From positions 1 to 60,269 of the forward strand of contig DVHM01000133.1 of NCBI GenBank assembly GCA_018712125.1: 60,269 nt of DNA, given 5' to 3'. Within the stretch, counting starts at the first letter, position 1, and each line of letters opens with the position of its first letter. Under the pieces are notes generated by a model. The model saw nothing but the letters and a program-made list of their open reading frames with translations. It was not told the origin of the DNA and did no database searches. Positions 7,737-15,219 of the stretch are shown here, in pieces. The position numbers were made by a program, and so were the translations under genes. The DNA comes from Pullilachnospira_A gallistercoris (GTDB lineage: Bacteria > Bacillota > Clostridia > Lachnospirales > Lachnospiraceae).

Positions 7737-9311
7737 ATGAAAAGAGAGCGGGTAAAACAGTTTCTGGCACTTGTGTTGGTATTTGCGGCAGCAGTCTGCG
7801 CCTTTTGGGGCTGTGGCGGCAGTGGAAACTCCGGTGGCGGCACGGCGGCGGATGGAAAGAAAATCTTTGTCTTTGGGGATACCACCTTCAACGCGGAGAA
7901 TGGGGAGTCGGATATCAATCCCCACAGGGACAGCGGCGGATGGGCCTGCATCCGCTATGGGGTGGGAGAGACCCTGTTCCGCTTCAATGACGCCATGGAG
8001 CTGGAGCCCTGGCTGGCAACCGGCTATGAAAATGTGGATGAGCTGACCTGGGAGATTACCCTGCGGGACGGCGTGTATTTTACCAGTGGAAGATACCTGG
8101 ACGGGGAGGCGGTCAAAGCGTGCCTGGAGGCCCTGATCGCCGATCATCCCCGGGCTGCGGGGGATCTTCATATCGCGGAAATTACCGCGGAGGGACAGAA
8201 GGTAACGATCCGGACCGAGATTCCGGTGCCGGCGTTGCTGAACTATCTGTCGGATCCCTACGGCTGCATCATCGACATGGAAGCGGGGGTAACCGACCAG
8301 GGGATTGTCTGCGGCACCGGACCTTACCGGGCGGTTTCCCTGACGACGGACACCAGCCTGGTGCTGGAGAAAAATGACCATTACTGGAACGGGGAGCCGA
8401 AGATCGACGAGATCACGGTGCGCACGATCTCCGACGGCGACACTCTTACCATGGCTCTCCAGTCCGGGGAGATCGACGCGGCCTACGGGATGCCCTACGC
8501 CAGCTATCCTCTCTTTGAAAATGACGCCTACACCTTTACCAGCTGCGCCACCAGCCGGGTATTTTTCGGCGCTATGAATTTTGAGAGCGCCATCATGCAG
8601 GATCCTGCGGTAAGGCAGGCCGTTGCCATGGGAATTGACAAGGAAGGATTTGTGGAGACGCTGCTGGGTGGAAACGGATATGTGGCAGAGGGGGTCTACC
8701 CGGAAAATTTTTCCTTCGGGGGAGACGCGGTTACCGCGGCGGACTATGACCCCGAGGGGGCGAAGCAGGTGCTCGCGGATGCGGGATGGGTGGATACGGA
8801 CGGGGATGGCGTCCGGGAGAAAGACGGTCAGAAACTGACCCTGAGATGGCTGACCTACCCCAGCCGTCAGGAACAGCCCCTGCTGGCGGAGGCCGCCCAG
8901 GCCACGCTGGGGGAGATCGGCTTTGACGTGGTGGTCAACAACACGGCGGACCACAACCGGATCCGGACGGACAGCGGCGCCTGGGATATCTATGTCAGCG
9001 CCATGGTTACCGCGCCCACCGGGGATCCGGAATATTTCTTTACCTATCACTGTCTGGACAGTTCCAGCAGCAATGACGGACACTATCACAGCGACGCGCT
9101 GGAGGCGCTGGCGCAGGAGATGTCCCAGACCTTTGATGCCGGGGAGCGGGGAAGGCTGGCGGTGCAGATGCAGCAGATTCTTCTGGATGACAATGCCTAT
9201 GTCTTCTGCTCCCATCTGCGCATGAGCATGATTATGAAATCCAATGTGACAGGTCTTACGGCTCATCCCTGTGACTACTATGAGATCACGGCGGAGCTGG
9301 ACATTTCTTAG
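7737..9311 (+). CDS. Family 5 extracellular solute-binding protein, nickel-type
   Basis: A 524-residue binding protein with an N-terminal signal (MKRERVKQFLALVLVFAAAV) leading to a Cys that is probably lipid-anchored, though the lipobox (AFWGC) is atypical. The mature N-terminus has DINPHRDSGGWACIRYGVGE; the NPH plus YGVGETL pattern is more like nickel/metallophore binding proteins (NikA/CntA class) than OppA. Family 5 features such as LTWEITLRDGVYFTSG and a C-terminal VFCSHLRMS are present. A GTG at 7701 would add 12 charged residues; the ATG at 7737 better fits a signal peptide. Specificity is inference. Confidence 0.82.
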   Translation: MKRERVKQFLALVLVFAAAVCAFWGCGGSGNSGGGTAADGKKIFVFGDTTFNAENGESDINPHRDSGGWACIRYGVGETLFRFNDAMELEPWLATGYENVDELTWEITLRDGVYFTSGRYLDGEAVKACLEALIADHPRAAGDLHIAEITAEGQKVTIRTEIPVPALLNYLSDPYGCIIDMEAGVTDQGIVCGTGPYRAVSLTTDTSLVLEKNDHYWNGEPKIDEITVRTISDGDTLTMALQSGEIDAAYGMPYASYPLFENDAYTFTSCATSRVFFGAMNFESAIMQDPAVRQAVAMGIDKEGFVETLLGGNGYVAEGVYPENFSFGGDAVTAADYDPEGAKQVLADAGWVDTDGDGVREKDGQKLTLRWLTYPSRQEQPLLAEAAQATLGEIGFDVVVNNTADHNRIRTDSGAWDIYVSAMVTAPTGDPEYFFTYHCLDSSSSNDGHYHSDALEALAQEMSQTFDAGERGRLAVQMQQILLDDNAYVFCSHLRMSMIMKSNVTGLTAHPCDYYEITAELDIS

Positions 9312-9328
9312 AATAAGGAGGCAAAAGG

Positions 9329-10801
9329 ATGGAAGATCTGCTGCGGGTCAGTTCCCTTGCGGTCAGTTATAACGGAAAAAGGGTTCTGTCGGACCTGACC
9401 TTTTCCCTGAAACCCGGGGAAGTGCTGGGGATCGTCGGCGAGTCCGGAAGCGGCAAGAGCACGATTCTGCGGGCAATTCTGGGGATTCTGGGATCGGGCG
9501 GAGCGGTAAATGGAGGAGAGATCTTCTTTTCCGGGAGTAGTCTCCTGGAAACGGATGAAAAACAGATGCGGGAAATCCGGGGAGCACAGATCGGTATGAT
9601 TTTTCAGGACGCGGGAGCTTCCCTCTGTCCGGTGCGCCGGGTGGGAAGTCAGATGTGGGAGGCGATGGCGGCCCATGAGGAGATCACAAAGGCGCAGGCG
9701 AGAGAGCAGGCGCTGGAACTTCTGGAAAATCTGGGGTTTTCGGAGGCGGAACGGATCTGGGACAGCTATCCCTTTGAACTGTCCGGCGGAATGAGCCAGC
9801 GGGTGGGGGCGGCGATGGCCATGCTCCTTCGCCCGCCGCTGCTTCTGGCGGACGAGCCCACCAGCGCTCTGGATGTGGATGCCAGGGATCAGGTGCTGGA
9901 GGAACTGCGCCGGATGCGGGATCGGTACCACACCGCGATGCTACTGGTCAGCCATGACTTTTCTGTGGTTTCCGCTCTGGCGGACCGTGTTCTGGTGCTT
10001 CGGGAAGGGCGGATGGTGGAATGTGGAAGCCGGCAGCAGGTGCTCTTTTCGCCGGCGGAGACATATACGAAACAGATGCTGGCGGCGGTGCCGCCGGTGT
10101 TGGAAGCGCGAGGCCTGAAAAAAGGATACAGGCGGGGGCAGAGGGAAATCACAGCGGTGGAGCAGGCTTCCTTCTGTCTGTATCCCGGGGAGATTCTGGG
10201 CCTGATGGGGCCGTCCGGCTCGGGAAAGAGCACGGTGGCAAAGCTGCTCGCGGGGGTGGCGGAGGCTGACGAGGGGGAAATATTTCTCGACGGAAAAAAG
10301 ATTTCCTGCCGGAAACGGGAGCAGCGGAAAGAAATTTACCGGAGAATGCAGATGGTGTTTCAGTCCCCCGCCGCCTCCTTCGATCCCCGGCAGACCCTTG
10401 GGGACGGTATCGGGGAGAGCCTGCGCAATGCCGGGATTTCCGGGAAAACATTGGATGAGCGGGTGGAGCAGCTTTTACTTTCCTGCGGCCTCTCTGAGGA
10501 ATTTGTGTGGCGGTACCCCCACGAGGTCAGCGGCGGCCAGTGTCAGCGGGCGGCCATCGCCAGAGCCCTTGCGGTAAATCCGAAGATACTGATCTGCGAC
10601 GAGGCCACCAGCGCCCTGGATGTGATGGCGCAGCGGCAGATTCTGGAGCTTCTGGCCTCTCTGCGGGAAACGCGCGGCATCTCGATCCTTTTTATCTGTC
10701 ACAATCCCGCGGTGGTGGAGGCTTTCTGCGACCGCTTCCTGGTCATGGAACAGGGGCGTGTGATCCGGGAGGAAGCCGTTCCTACAGCCGCAGTCCCTTG
10801 A
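9329..10801 (+). CDS. Fused double ABC ATPase (NikD-NikE-like) of the importer
   Basis: A 490-residue protein with two complete nucleotide-binding domains. Domain 1: Walker A GESGSGKST, signature LSGGMSQR, Walker B LLLADEPTSALD. Domain 2 from about residue 265: Walker A GPSGSGKST, signature VSGGQCQR, Walker B ILICDEATSALD. In most nickel and peptide importers these are two genes (nikD, nikE); here they are one. SD AGGAGG lies 7 bp before the ATG. It powers uptake with the two permeases. Its 3' end overlaps the convergent Lrp gene by 20 bp. Confidence 0.9.
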   Translation: MEDLLRVSSLAVSYNGKRVLSDLTFSLKPGEVLGIVGESGSGKSTILRAILGILGSGGAVNGGEIFFSGSSLLETDEKQMREIRGAQIGMIFQDAGASLCPVRRVGSQMWEAMAAHEEITKAQAREQALELLENLGFSEAERIWDSYPFELSGGMSQRVGAAMAMLLRPPLLLADEPTSALDVDARDQVLEELRRMRDRYHTAMLLVSHDFSVVSALADRVLVLREGRMVECGSRQQVLFSPAETYTKQMLAAVPPVLEARGLKKGYRRGQREITAVEQASFCLYPGEILGLMGPSGSGKSTVAKLLAGVAEADEGEIFLDGKKISCRKREQRKEIYRRMQMVFQSPAASFDPRQTLGDGIGESLRNAGISGKTLDERVEQLLLSCGLSEEFVWRYPHEVSGGQCQRAAIARALAVNPKILICDEATSALDVMAQRQILELLASLRETRGISILFICHNPAVVEAFCDRFLVMEQGRVIREEAVPTAAVP

Positions 10802-11240
10802 TGTCTTTGATCCGGGAGAGAATGATATTGCAGCTGCAGCTCAAAAGCCCCGGCAGCGGATCGATAACCCGGGCCAGCAGATTGTCCATCTCCTCGTTGG
10901 AGGAGGCCACCGCGTGGACGTGGAGACGGCACCGTCCGGTAACCCGGTAAATCTGGGTAATGATGGGATTTTCCCGGAGTATGTTTACCGCCGCCTCGAA
11001 GTGTTCCGGCGACAGCTCGATCTCAAAATAGCAGGAGACAGCCCCGCTGATTTTCTGTGGGTTGATGATGGCCGTGTACTCCTCGATGACGCCCTTTTCT
11101 TCCAGGGCTTTGATCCGTGATTTGACCGCGACTCTCGAGATGCCCACCTGCTGCCCGATGTCCGAGTAGGACATGCGGGCATTTTTTATGAGAAGCTGTA
11201 CGATTTTCTGATCCACTTCATCCATTCCATCCAGAAACAT
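10782..11240 (-). CDS. Lrp/AsnC family transcriptional regulator
   Basis: A 152-residue protein: N-terminal helix-turn-helix (DQKIVQLLIKNARMSYSDIG, VGISRVAVKSRIKALEEKGVI) and a C-terminal RAM/AsnC ligand-binding domain (YRVTGRCRLHVHAVASS). The ATG at 11240 has a strong AGGAGG 8 bp upstream; the longer frame has no SD. It faces the importer operon tail-to-tail and is divergent from the MATE gene. Effector and targets are unknown; an amino acid or related metabolite is usual for the family. Confidence 0.85.
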   Translation of the reverse strand: MFLDGMDEVDQKIVQLLIKNARMSYSDIGQQVGISRVAVKSRIKALEEKGVIEEYTAIINPQKISGAVSCYFEIELSPEHFEAAVNILRENPIITQIYRVTGRCRLHVHAVASSNEEMDNLLARVIDPLPGLLSCSCNIILSRIKDIKGLRL

Positions 11241-11292
11241 GGACTGATCCTCCTTTGGTGCATCGATACTTCCTGATGATTTGTCTGGGAAA

Positions 11293-11321
11293 ATTATAGT
11301 CAAAGAGCTGGGAAAACACAA
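11293..11321 (-). promoter_or_regulatory. Promoter of the Lrp-type regulator gene
   Basis: On the minus strand: TTGTGT (11321-11316), 17-bp spacer, TATAAT (11298-11293). Confidence 0.6.
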
Positions 11322-11329
11322 GATACGGA

Positions 11330-11358
11330 TTGATTTTCTGAAGAAATTTTGCTATGAT
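11330..11358 (+). promoter_or_regulatory. Promoter of the MATE transporter gene
   Basis: TTGATT (11330-11335), 17-bp spacer, TATGAT (11353-11358). The predicted start near 11365 leaves a ~130-nt leader that contains the 14-bp repeat array. Its -35 region is back-to-back with the Lrp promoter, so the two may compete or share an operator. Confidence 0.55.
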
Positions 11359-11390
11359 TTCTTTCGAAAAGAAAGTTTGAACTTACGAAA

Positions 11391-11446
11391 CGTAAATACA
11401 GATCCGTAAATGCGGGTCAGTAAATCGGGATCCATAAATTTGGATA
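11391..11446 (+). repeat. Four tandem 14-bp repeats in the MATE leader
   Basis: Units are CGTAAATACAGATC (11391), CGTAAATGCGGGTC (11405), AGTAAATCGGGATC (11419) and CATAAATTTGGATA (11433). The RTAAAT core recurs exactly every 14 bp. As RNA, GATCC (11401-11405) can pair with GGGTC (11414-11418), and ATCC (11430-11433) with GGAT (11442-11445), giving small alternative hairpins. Confidence 0.75.
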
Positions 11447-11496
11447 GAAAACGAAAACCGTTTCGGAAAATGTGACGTCGGAGAGGAAGAGGCGAT

Positions 11497-12852
11497 ATGA
11501 AGGGAGATCTGACAAAGGGGCCGGTTATGAAGTCCATGCTGCTCTTCGCAATGCCCATGATTCTGGGCAATATGCTGCAGCAGTGCTACAATGTGGCGGA
11601 CACGCTGATTGTGGGAAGGTTTCTGGGGCCTGACGCCCTGGCGGCTGTGGGGTCCGCCTTCTCCCTGATGACCTTTCTCACATCGATTATTCTGGGACTT
11701 TGTATGGGGAGCGGAGCACTGTTTTCCATACGGTTCGGTCAGCGTGACCTGGAGGGTATGCGGGAGAGCGTTTTCGCGTCCTTTCTTCTGATCGGGGCCG
11801 TGGCGGTGGCCATCAACCTGGCGGTCTTTTTCGGCATTGACTGGATTCTGGTCTTTCTTCAGGTGCCCGATGGGGTAACGGGGCTCATGCGGGAATACCT
11901 GATTGTGATATTCTACGGGATTTTTGCCACCTTTCTCTACAACTATTTCGCCTCTCTTTTGCGGGCTGTGGGAAATTCTGTGGTGCCTCTGGTCTTTCTG
12001 GCGGTTTCCGCTGTGTTGAATATCGCGTTGGATCTGTGGTTTGTGGTGGGACTGGACCGGGGAGTGGCCGGCGCCGCCGAGGCAACGGTCACCTCTCAGT
12101 ATGTCTCGGGAATCGGGACAGCGGCCTACACCTTCTGGAAGCGGCCGGATCTGCTTCCGAGGAGAAAGAATTGCGCGCTGCGGATGTTCACGCTGCGGGA
12201 GATCGCCCGGTTCTCCTTTCTGACCTGTCTGCAGCAGTCGGTTATGAACCTGGGGATTCTTCTGGTGCAGGGCAGGGTCAACAGTTTCGGGCCGGGGGTT
12301 ATGGCGGCCTTCGCGGCCACGGTCAAGATCGACGCCTTCGCCTACATGCCGGTGCAGGATTTTGGAAACGCCTTCTCCACCTTCATCGCCCAGAACTACG
12401 GCGCCGGGGAGAAGGAGCGGATCCGCAAGGGTCTGCGGGGAGCGGTTTTGACGTCCGTGATCTTCTGCCTGGCGGTGTCAGCGCTGGTATGGATCTTTGC
12501 CCGGCCCCTGATGCTGTTGTTTGTGGACGCCGGCGAGACCGCCATCATCGCCGAGGGCGTCCGGTATCTGCATATCGAGGGAGCCTTCTACTGCGGTATC
12601 GGCTGTCTCTTCCTCTTCTACGGCCTCTACCGGGCGATCGGGAAGCCGGGGATTTCCGTGGTGCTCACTGTCATTTCCCTGGGAACCCGCGTCGCCCTGG
12701 CCTATCTGCTCTCCGCCATTCCGGCCGTCGGGGTTGTGGGGATCTGGTGGTCCGTGCCCATCGGCTGGCTGTTGGCGGACCTGGCAGGTGTCCTCTACTT
12801 GATCGGAAGGATCCGACGGGAGGCGGGAGAAAAGAATTTCAAAAAAATTTGA
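11497..12852 (+). CDS. MATE family multidrug/toxin efflux transporter
   Basis: A 451-residue membrane protein with about twelve helices. The opening KGPVMKSMLLFAMPMILGNM and LQQCYNVADTLIVGRFLGPDALAAVG are characteristic of the NorM/DinF-type MATE superfamily in Firmicutes. It uses a Na+ or H+ gradient to expel organic cations or other compounds; the substrate is not predictable. SD GGAGAGG-like purines lie just upstream of the ATG. It is a monocistronic gene: tRNA-Lys follows, and its own leader carries a repeat array. Confidence 0.9.
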   Translation: MKGDLTKGPVMKSMLLFAMPMILGNMLQQCYNVADTLIVGRFLGPDALAAVGSAFSLMTFLTSIILGLCMGSGALFSIRFGQRDLEGMRESVFASFLLIGAVAVAINLAVFFGIDWILVFLQVPDGVTGLMREYLIVIFYGIFATFLYNYFASLLRAVGNSVVPLVFLAVSAVLNIALDLWFVVGLDRGVAGAAEATVTSQYVSGIGTAAYTFWKRPDLLPRRKNCALRMFTLREIARFSFLTCLQQSVMNLGILLVQGRVNSFGPGVMAAFAATVKIDAFAYMPVQDFGNAFSTFIAQNYGAGEKERIRKGLRGAVLTSVIFCLAVSALVWIFARPLMLLFVDAGETAIIAEGVRYLHIEGAFYCGIGCLFLFYGLYRAIGKPGISVVLTVISLGTRVALAYLLSAIPAVGVVGIWWSVPIGWLLADLAGVLYLIGRIRREAGEKNFKKI

Positions 12853-12870
12853 AAAAAATAAAAAAAGTAC

Positions 12871-12899
12871 TTGCAAAATAAAAAAACATGCCTTATAAT
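12871..12899 (+). promoter_or_regulatory. Promoter of tRNA-Lys
   Basis: TTGCAA (12871-12876), 17-bp spacer, TATAAT (12894-12899), 30 bp before the tRNA. Confidence 0.75.
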
Positions 12900-12928
12900 A
12901 AATCAAGTGTTCAGCCGAACACAGAGAT

Positions 12929-13001
12929 GCGCGATTAGCTCAGCTGGCAGAGCACCTGACTCTTAATCAGGGTGTCCAGGGTTCGAACCCCTGATCGCGC
13001 A
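12929..13001 (+). tRNA. tRNA-Lys (anticodon CTT)
   Basis: Full cloverleaf. Acceptor stem GCGCGAT/ATCGCGC with discriminator A at 13001; D stem GCTC/GAGC; anticodon stem CCTGA/TCAGG with loop CTCTTAA, so anticodon CTT (12962-12964) reading AAG; T arm CAGGG-TTCGAAC-CCCTG. The 3' CCA is not encoded. It has its own promoter and terminator. Confidence 0.95.
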
Positions 13002-13011
13002 GTAGAGAAGA

Positions 13012-13053
13012 AAGCCTGTAGATCCGCTGTTTATGCGGGTTACAGGCTTTTTT
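13012..13053 (+). terminator. Intrinsic terminator of tRNA-Lys
   Basis: AAGCCTGTA (13012-13020) pairs with TACAGGCTT (13041-13049), with an inner CCGC/GCGG stem, followed by a T run to 13053. Confidence 0.9.
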
Positions 13054-13119
13054 CATGCCCGAAAAAGTGATGCGAAGTAATCCAATATACTGCAATGTGT
13101 TTGTGGCATTTTCGCGTAC

Positions 13120-13228
13120 AAAAAAGCGTGCCAGCCGCCAAGTGTTCTACGGGATAATCTCTGTGTGTGAACCTAGACACTGGCGGTACGCCTCAGGGAC
13201 GCACTCCTCCCGGAACTGGCTCCGCTTT
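13120..13228 (-). ncRNA. Candidate small structured RNA gene (~108 nt), unidentified
   Basis: On the minus strand a consensus promoter (13232-13260) is followed by ~108 nt that fold compactly and end in a GC-rich stem plus U6 (13125-13120). Pairings: GCG-GCCAG at the 5' end with CTGGC-CGC at the 3' end; a GGGA/TCCC hairpin; and CCGCCA-GTGT-CTA (13186 leftward) with TAG-A-ACAC-T-TGGCGG (to 13135). No credible ORF with an SD lies in it. The RNA is transcribed toward tRNA-Lys. I cannot match it to 6S, SRP, tmRNA or RNase P by eye. Promoter, fold and terminator together make an independent RNA gene likely. Confidence 0.6.
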
Positions 13229-13231
13229 TCT

Positions 13232-13260
13232 ATTATACTGCCCCAGATGGGAGAATACAA
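13232..13260 (-). promoter_or_regulatory. Promoter of the candidate small RNA
   Basis: On the minus strand: TTGTAT (13260-13255), exactly 17 bp, TATAAT (13237-13232). Predicted start about 13225-13229. Confidence 0.65.
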
Positions 13261-13271
13261 GACAAGCCGGG

Positions 13272-13300
13272 TTGAAAAACGGCGGGAAAGATGATAGTAT
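13272..13300 (+). promoter_or_regulatory. Promoter of the DUF368 gene
   Basis: TTGAAA (13272-13277), 17-bp spacer, TAGTAT (13295-13300); divergent from the small RNA promoter with an 11-bp gap. Confidence 0.5.
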
Positions 13301-13341
13301 AGGACGGAATGAATTTTATCAGGAAAGGATACTACGAACGT

Positions 13342-14187
13342 ATGGATAAGAAAGAAAACAGCAAAATGACGCCGCTGCAGTTTGTCTTCCGGGTGGTGCA
13401 GGGAGCGCTGATCGGACTGGGCGCGGTGCTGCCGGGCATTTCCGGAGGCGTGCTCAGCGTAATCTTTGGCATCTACAAGCCGATTATGGAGCTGCTCTCC
13501 AACCCCATTGCCAATTTCAAGACCCATGTGCCGAAGCTGATTCCGGTGGTTATCGGCGGAGCTGTCGGATTCCTGGGTGTGGCCAATGTGCTGGCCTTTT
13601 TCCTGGAGAAATATCCGGATCCCTCAGTCTGCCTGTTTGTGGGCCTGATCGTGGGAATGCTCCCCTCCCTGTTTCGTGAGGCGAGCGAGCAGGGCCGCAG
13701 CAAGGGTTCCTGGATTTCCCTGATCGTCTGCATGATCGTGATTTTCGCGATCCTGATCGGACTGCAGATGACCTCCGTTGAAATTACCCCCAATTTCTTC
13801 TGGTATCTGTTCTGCGGGTTCTGTCTGGCCCTGAGTCTGATCGCGCCCGGAATGAGCTTTTCCACGCTGCTGATGCCTCTGGGGCTTTACACCCCCTTTG
13901 TGGATGGGATCGGCCATTTTGACATGAGTGTTCTGATCCCCGCAGGTATCGGCGCTCTGGTTACGGTCATCTGTCTGGCAAAGGCGGTCAACGCGCTGTT
14001 TGACCATTTCTATTCCTTTGCCTTCCACGGAATCATCGGTATCGTGATTGCTGCGACTGTTATGATCATCCCCTTCTCCAGTTTCTGGAACGGGGCGACG
14101 GCGCTGCCGAATGTCATCTGCCTGATGGTCGGCGTAGTGGCGGCGGTTCTTCTGGATCGCTTCAACAGCAGTGTAACCGTGGAGTAG
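13342..14187 (+). CDS. DUF368 membrane protein, polyprenyl-phosphate transporter family (PopT-like)
   Basis: A 281-residue membrane protein with about eight helices. The N-terminus has VVQGALIGLGAVLPGISGGV and a second GxxPG repeat (LSLIAPGMSFSTLLMPLGLY), the hallmark duplicated motif of DUF368. Members of this family have been shown to recycle undecaprenyl phosphate across the membrane for cell-wall synthesis. The ATG at 13342 is chosen because the promoter -10 box ends at 13300, leaving no leader for the ATG at 13309; the AGGAAAGG before it is about 13 bp away, so the start is not fully certain. The carboxypeptidase gene nearby fits a cell-wall context. Confidence 0.82.
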   Translation: MDKKENSKMTPLQFVFRVVQGALIGLGAVLPGISGGVLSVIFGIYKPIMELLSNPIANFKTHVPKLIPVVIGGAVGFLGVANVLAFFLEKYPDPSVCLFVGLIVGMLPSLFREASEQGRSKGSWISLIVCMIVIFAILIGLQMTSVEITPNFFWYLFCGFCLALSLIAPGMSFSTLLMPLGLYTPFVDGIGHFDMSVLIPAGIGALVTVICLAKAVNALFDHFYSFAFHGIIGIVIAATVMIIPFSSFWNGATALPNVICLMVGVVAAVLLDRFNSSVTVE

Positions 14188-14373
14188 ACGGGTACAGGGC
14201 AGGGTGTCGCGGCCTGCGGGGCGGACATGACATTGTCAGCACTTGTTCAGGATATGTTCCACTTCCCGGAGAGATTTTCGGATATTGCAGAATTTTCCGC
14301 GGCAGAGCAGTTTCCGACGGAAGTAAGAAAGGTAGTAGGAAAACATAAAAACGCCTTTATCGCTTTTTCTATA

Positions 14374-15027
14374 TCATATGCAAGGGCGGGGCACGGCGAT
14401 CAGTTTGCAGATCGGATTGCCCAGGGCGGAAAATTTTTCTTCATACTCTGTCATGATGTTTCCCTGACAAAGGGTCTCGTCGTGATGCAGATCGTACGTG
14501 ACAGCGGCCAGCTCCCACTGGTCGCTGTCTTTGACTGTCTCCACCGAATAGTCAAAGAGTCCCCGATTGTCGGTCTTAAATTCCAGCCGGCCCTTCCCGT
14601 CGATGATCTCCCGGTATCTGGCCAGGAAATCCGGGGAAGTCAGCCGCCTTCTGGCATGGCGGTCCTTGGGCCAGGGATCGGAAAAGTTCAGATAAATGCG
14701 CTCCACTTCGCCCGGGGCAAACAGCTCCGTGATCCGGGCCGCGTCAAAGCAGACGAAATACAGGTTGGGCAGAGGGCACAGGTCCATCTTCTGGACAGCC
14801 CGGTACAGCACGCTGGTGTAGCGCTCAATACCAAGATAGTTGATCTCGGGATGGGTGTCGGCCAGCTCCATGAGAAACTTTCCTTTTCCCATTCCGATCT
14901 CGATGTGGAGGGGCTGGTCTTTTGGAAAACGGCGGTTCCACTGCCCCGCGAATGTCTCCGGTTCCTGTACACAATATTTACTGTCGGCGATGGCTTCCTT
15001 TGCGCCGGGAATGTTCCTGAGTCTCAT
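14374..15027 (-). CDS. trmB: tRNA (guanine-N7-)-methyltransferase
   Basis: A 217-residue enzyme that makes m7G46 in tRNA with SAM. Recognisable motifs: HIEIGMGKGKFLMELADTHP (SAM motif I), NYLGIER, and the TrmB-specific IYLNFSDPWPKDRHARRRLT and EFKTDN. The ATG at 15027 has AAGGAGAA 3-4 bp upstream. The same frame stays open far upstream through two genes on the other strand, but that extension has no TrmB similarity. Convergent with the DUF368 gene; the 186 bp between them show no clear hairpin terminator. Confidence 0.94.
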   Translation of the reverse strand: MRLRNIPGAKEAIADSKYCVQEPETFAGQWNRRFPKDQPLHIEIGMGKGKFLMELADTHPEINYLGIERYTSVLYRAVQKMDLCPLPNLYFVCFDAARITELFAPGEVERIYLNFSDPWPKDRHARRRLTSPDFLARYREIIDGKGRLEFKTDNRGLFDYSVETVKDSDQWELAAVTYDLHHDETLCQGNIMTEYEEKFSALGNPICKLIAVPRPCI

Positions 15028-15219
15028 AAATTCTCCTTGTCTTTTGAAAAGATCTTCCCCTGCCGGGGAAATATGCATATAGTTTACTATATTTTTTGCA
15101 AGAAAAAAAGGAAAAGCTGATACATTTGACAGCAGTTTATGATAGAATGTCTTATAAGAGCGCGCAGACGCCCGAAGGGAATGCGGGCAACTACAGAAGA
15201 AAGAGAACGGAAAGATAAA

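Noticed and set aside
7305..9266. A 653-codon minus-strand frame opposite the solute-binding protein
   Set aside because: Composition is that of an antisense shadow (His, Arg, Gly, Gln rich) and the plus-strand gene has a signal peptide and family motifs.
11391..11446. CRISPR array
   Set aside because: Only four 14-bp direct units without spacers and no cas genes.
13055..13294. A 79-codon plus-strand frame after tRNA-Lys
   Set aside because: No SD, and it runs through the antisense of the candidate small RNA and across the DUF368 promoter.
14188..14373. A plus-strand frame (ATG 14227) between DUF368 and trmB
   Set aside because: It continues antisense through trmB, and I see no SD or homologous motif.
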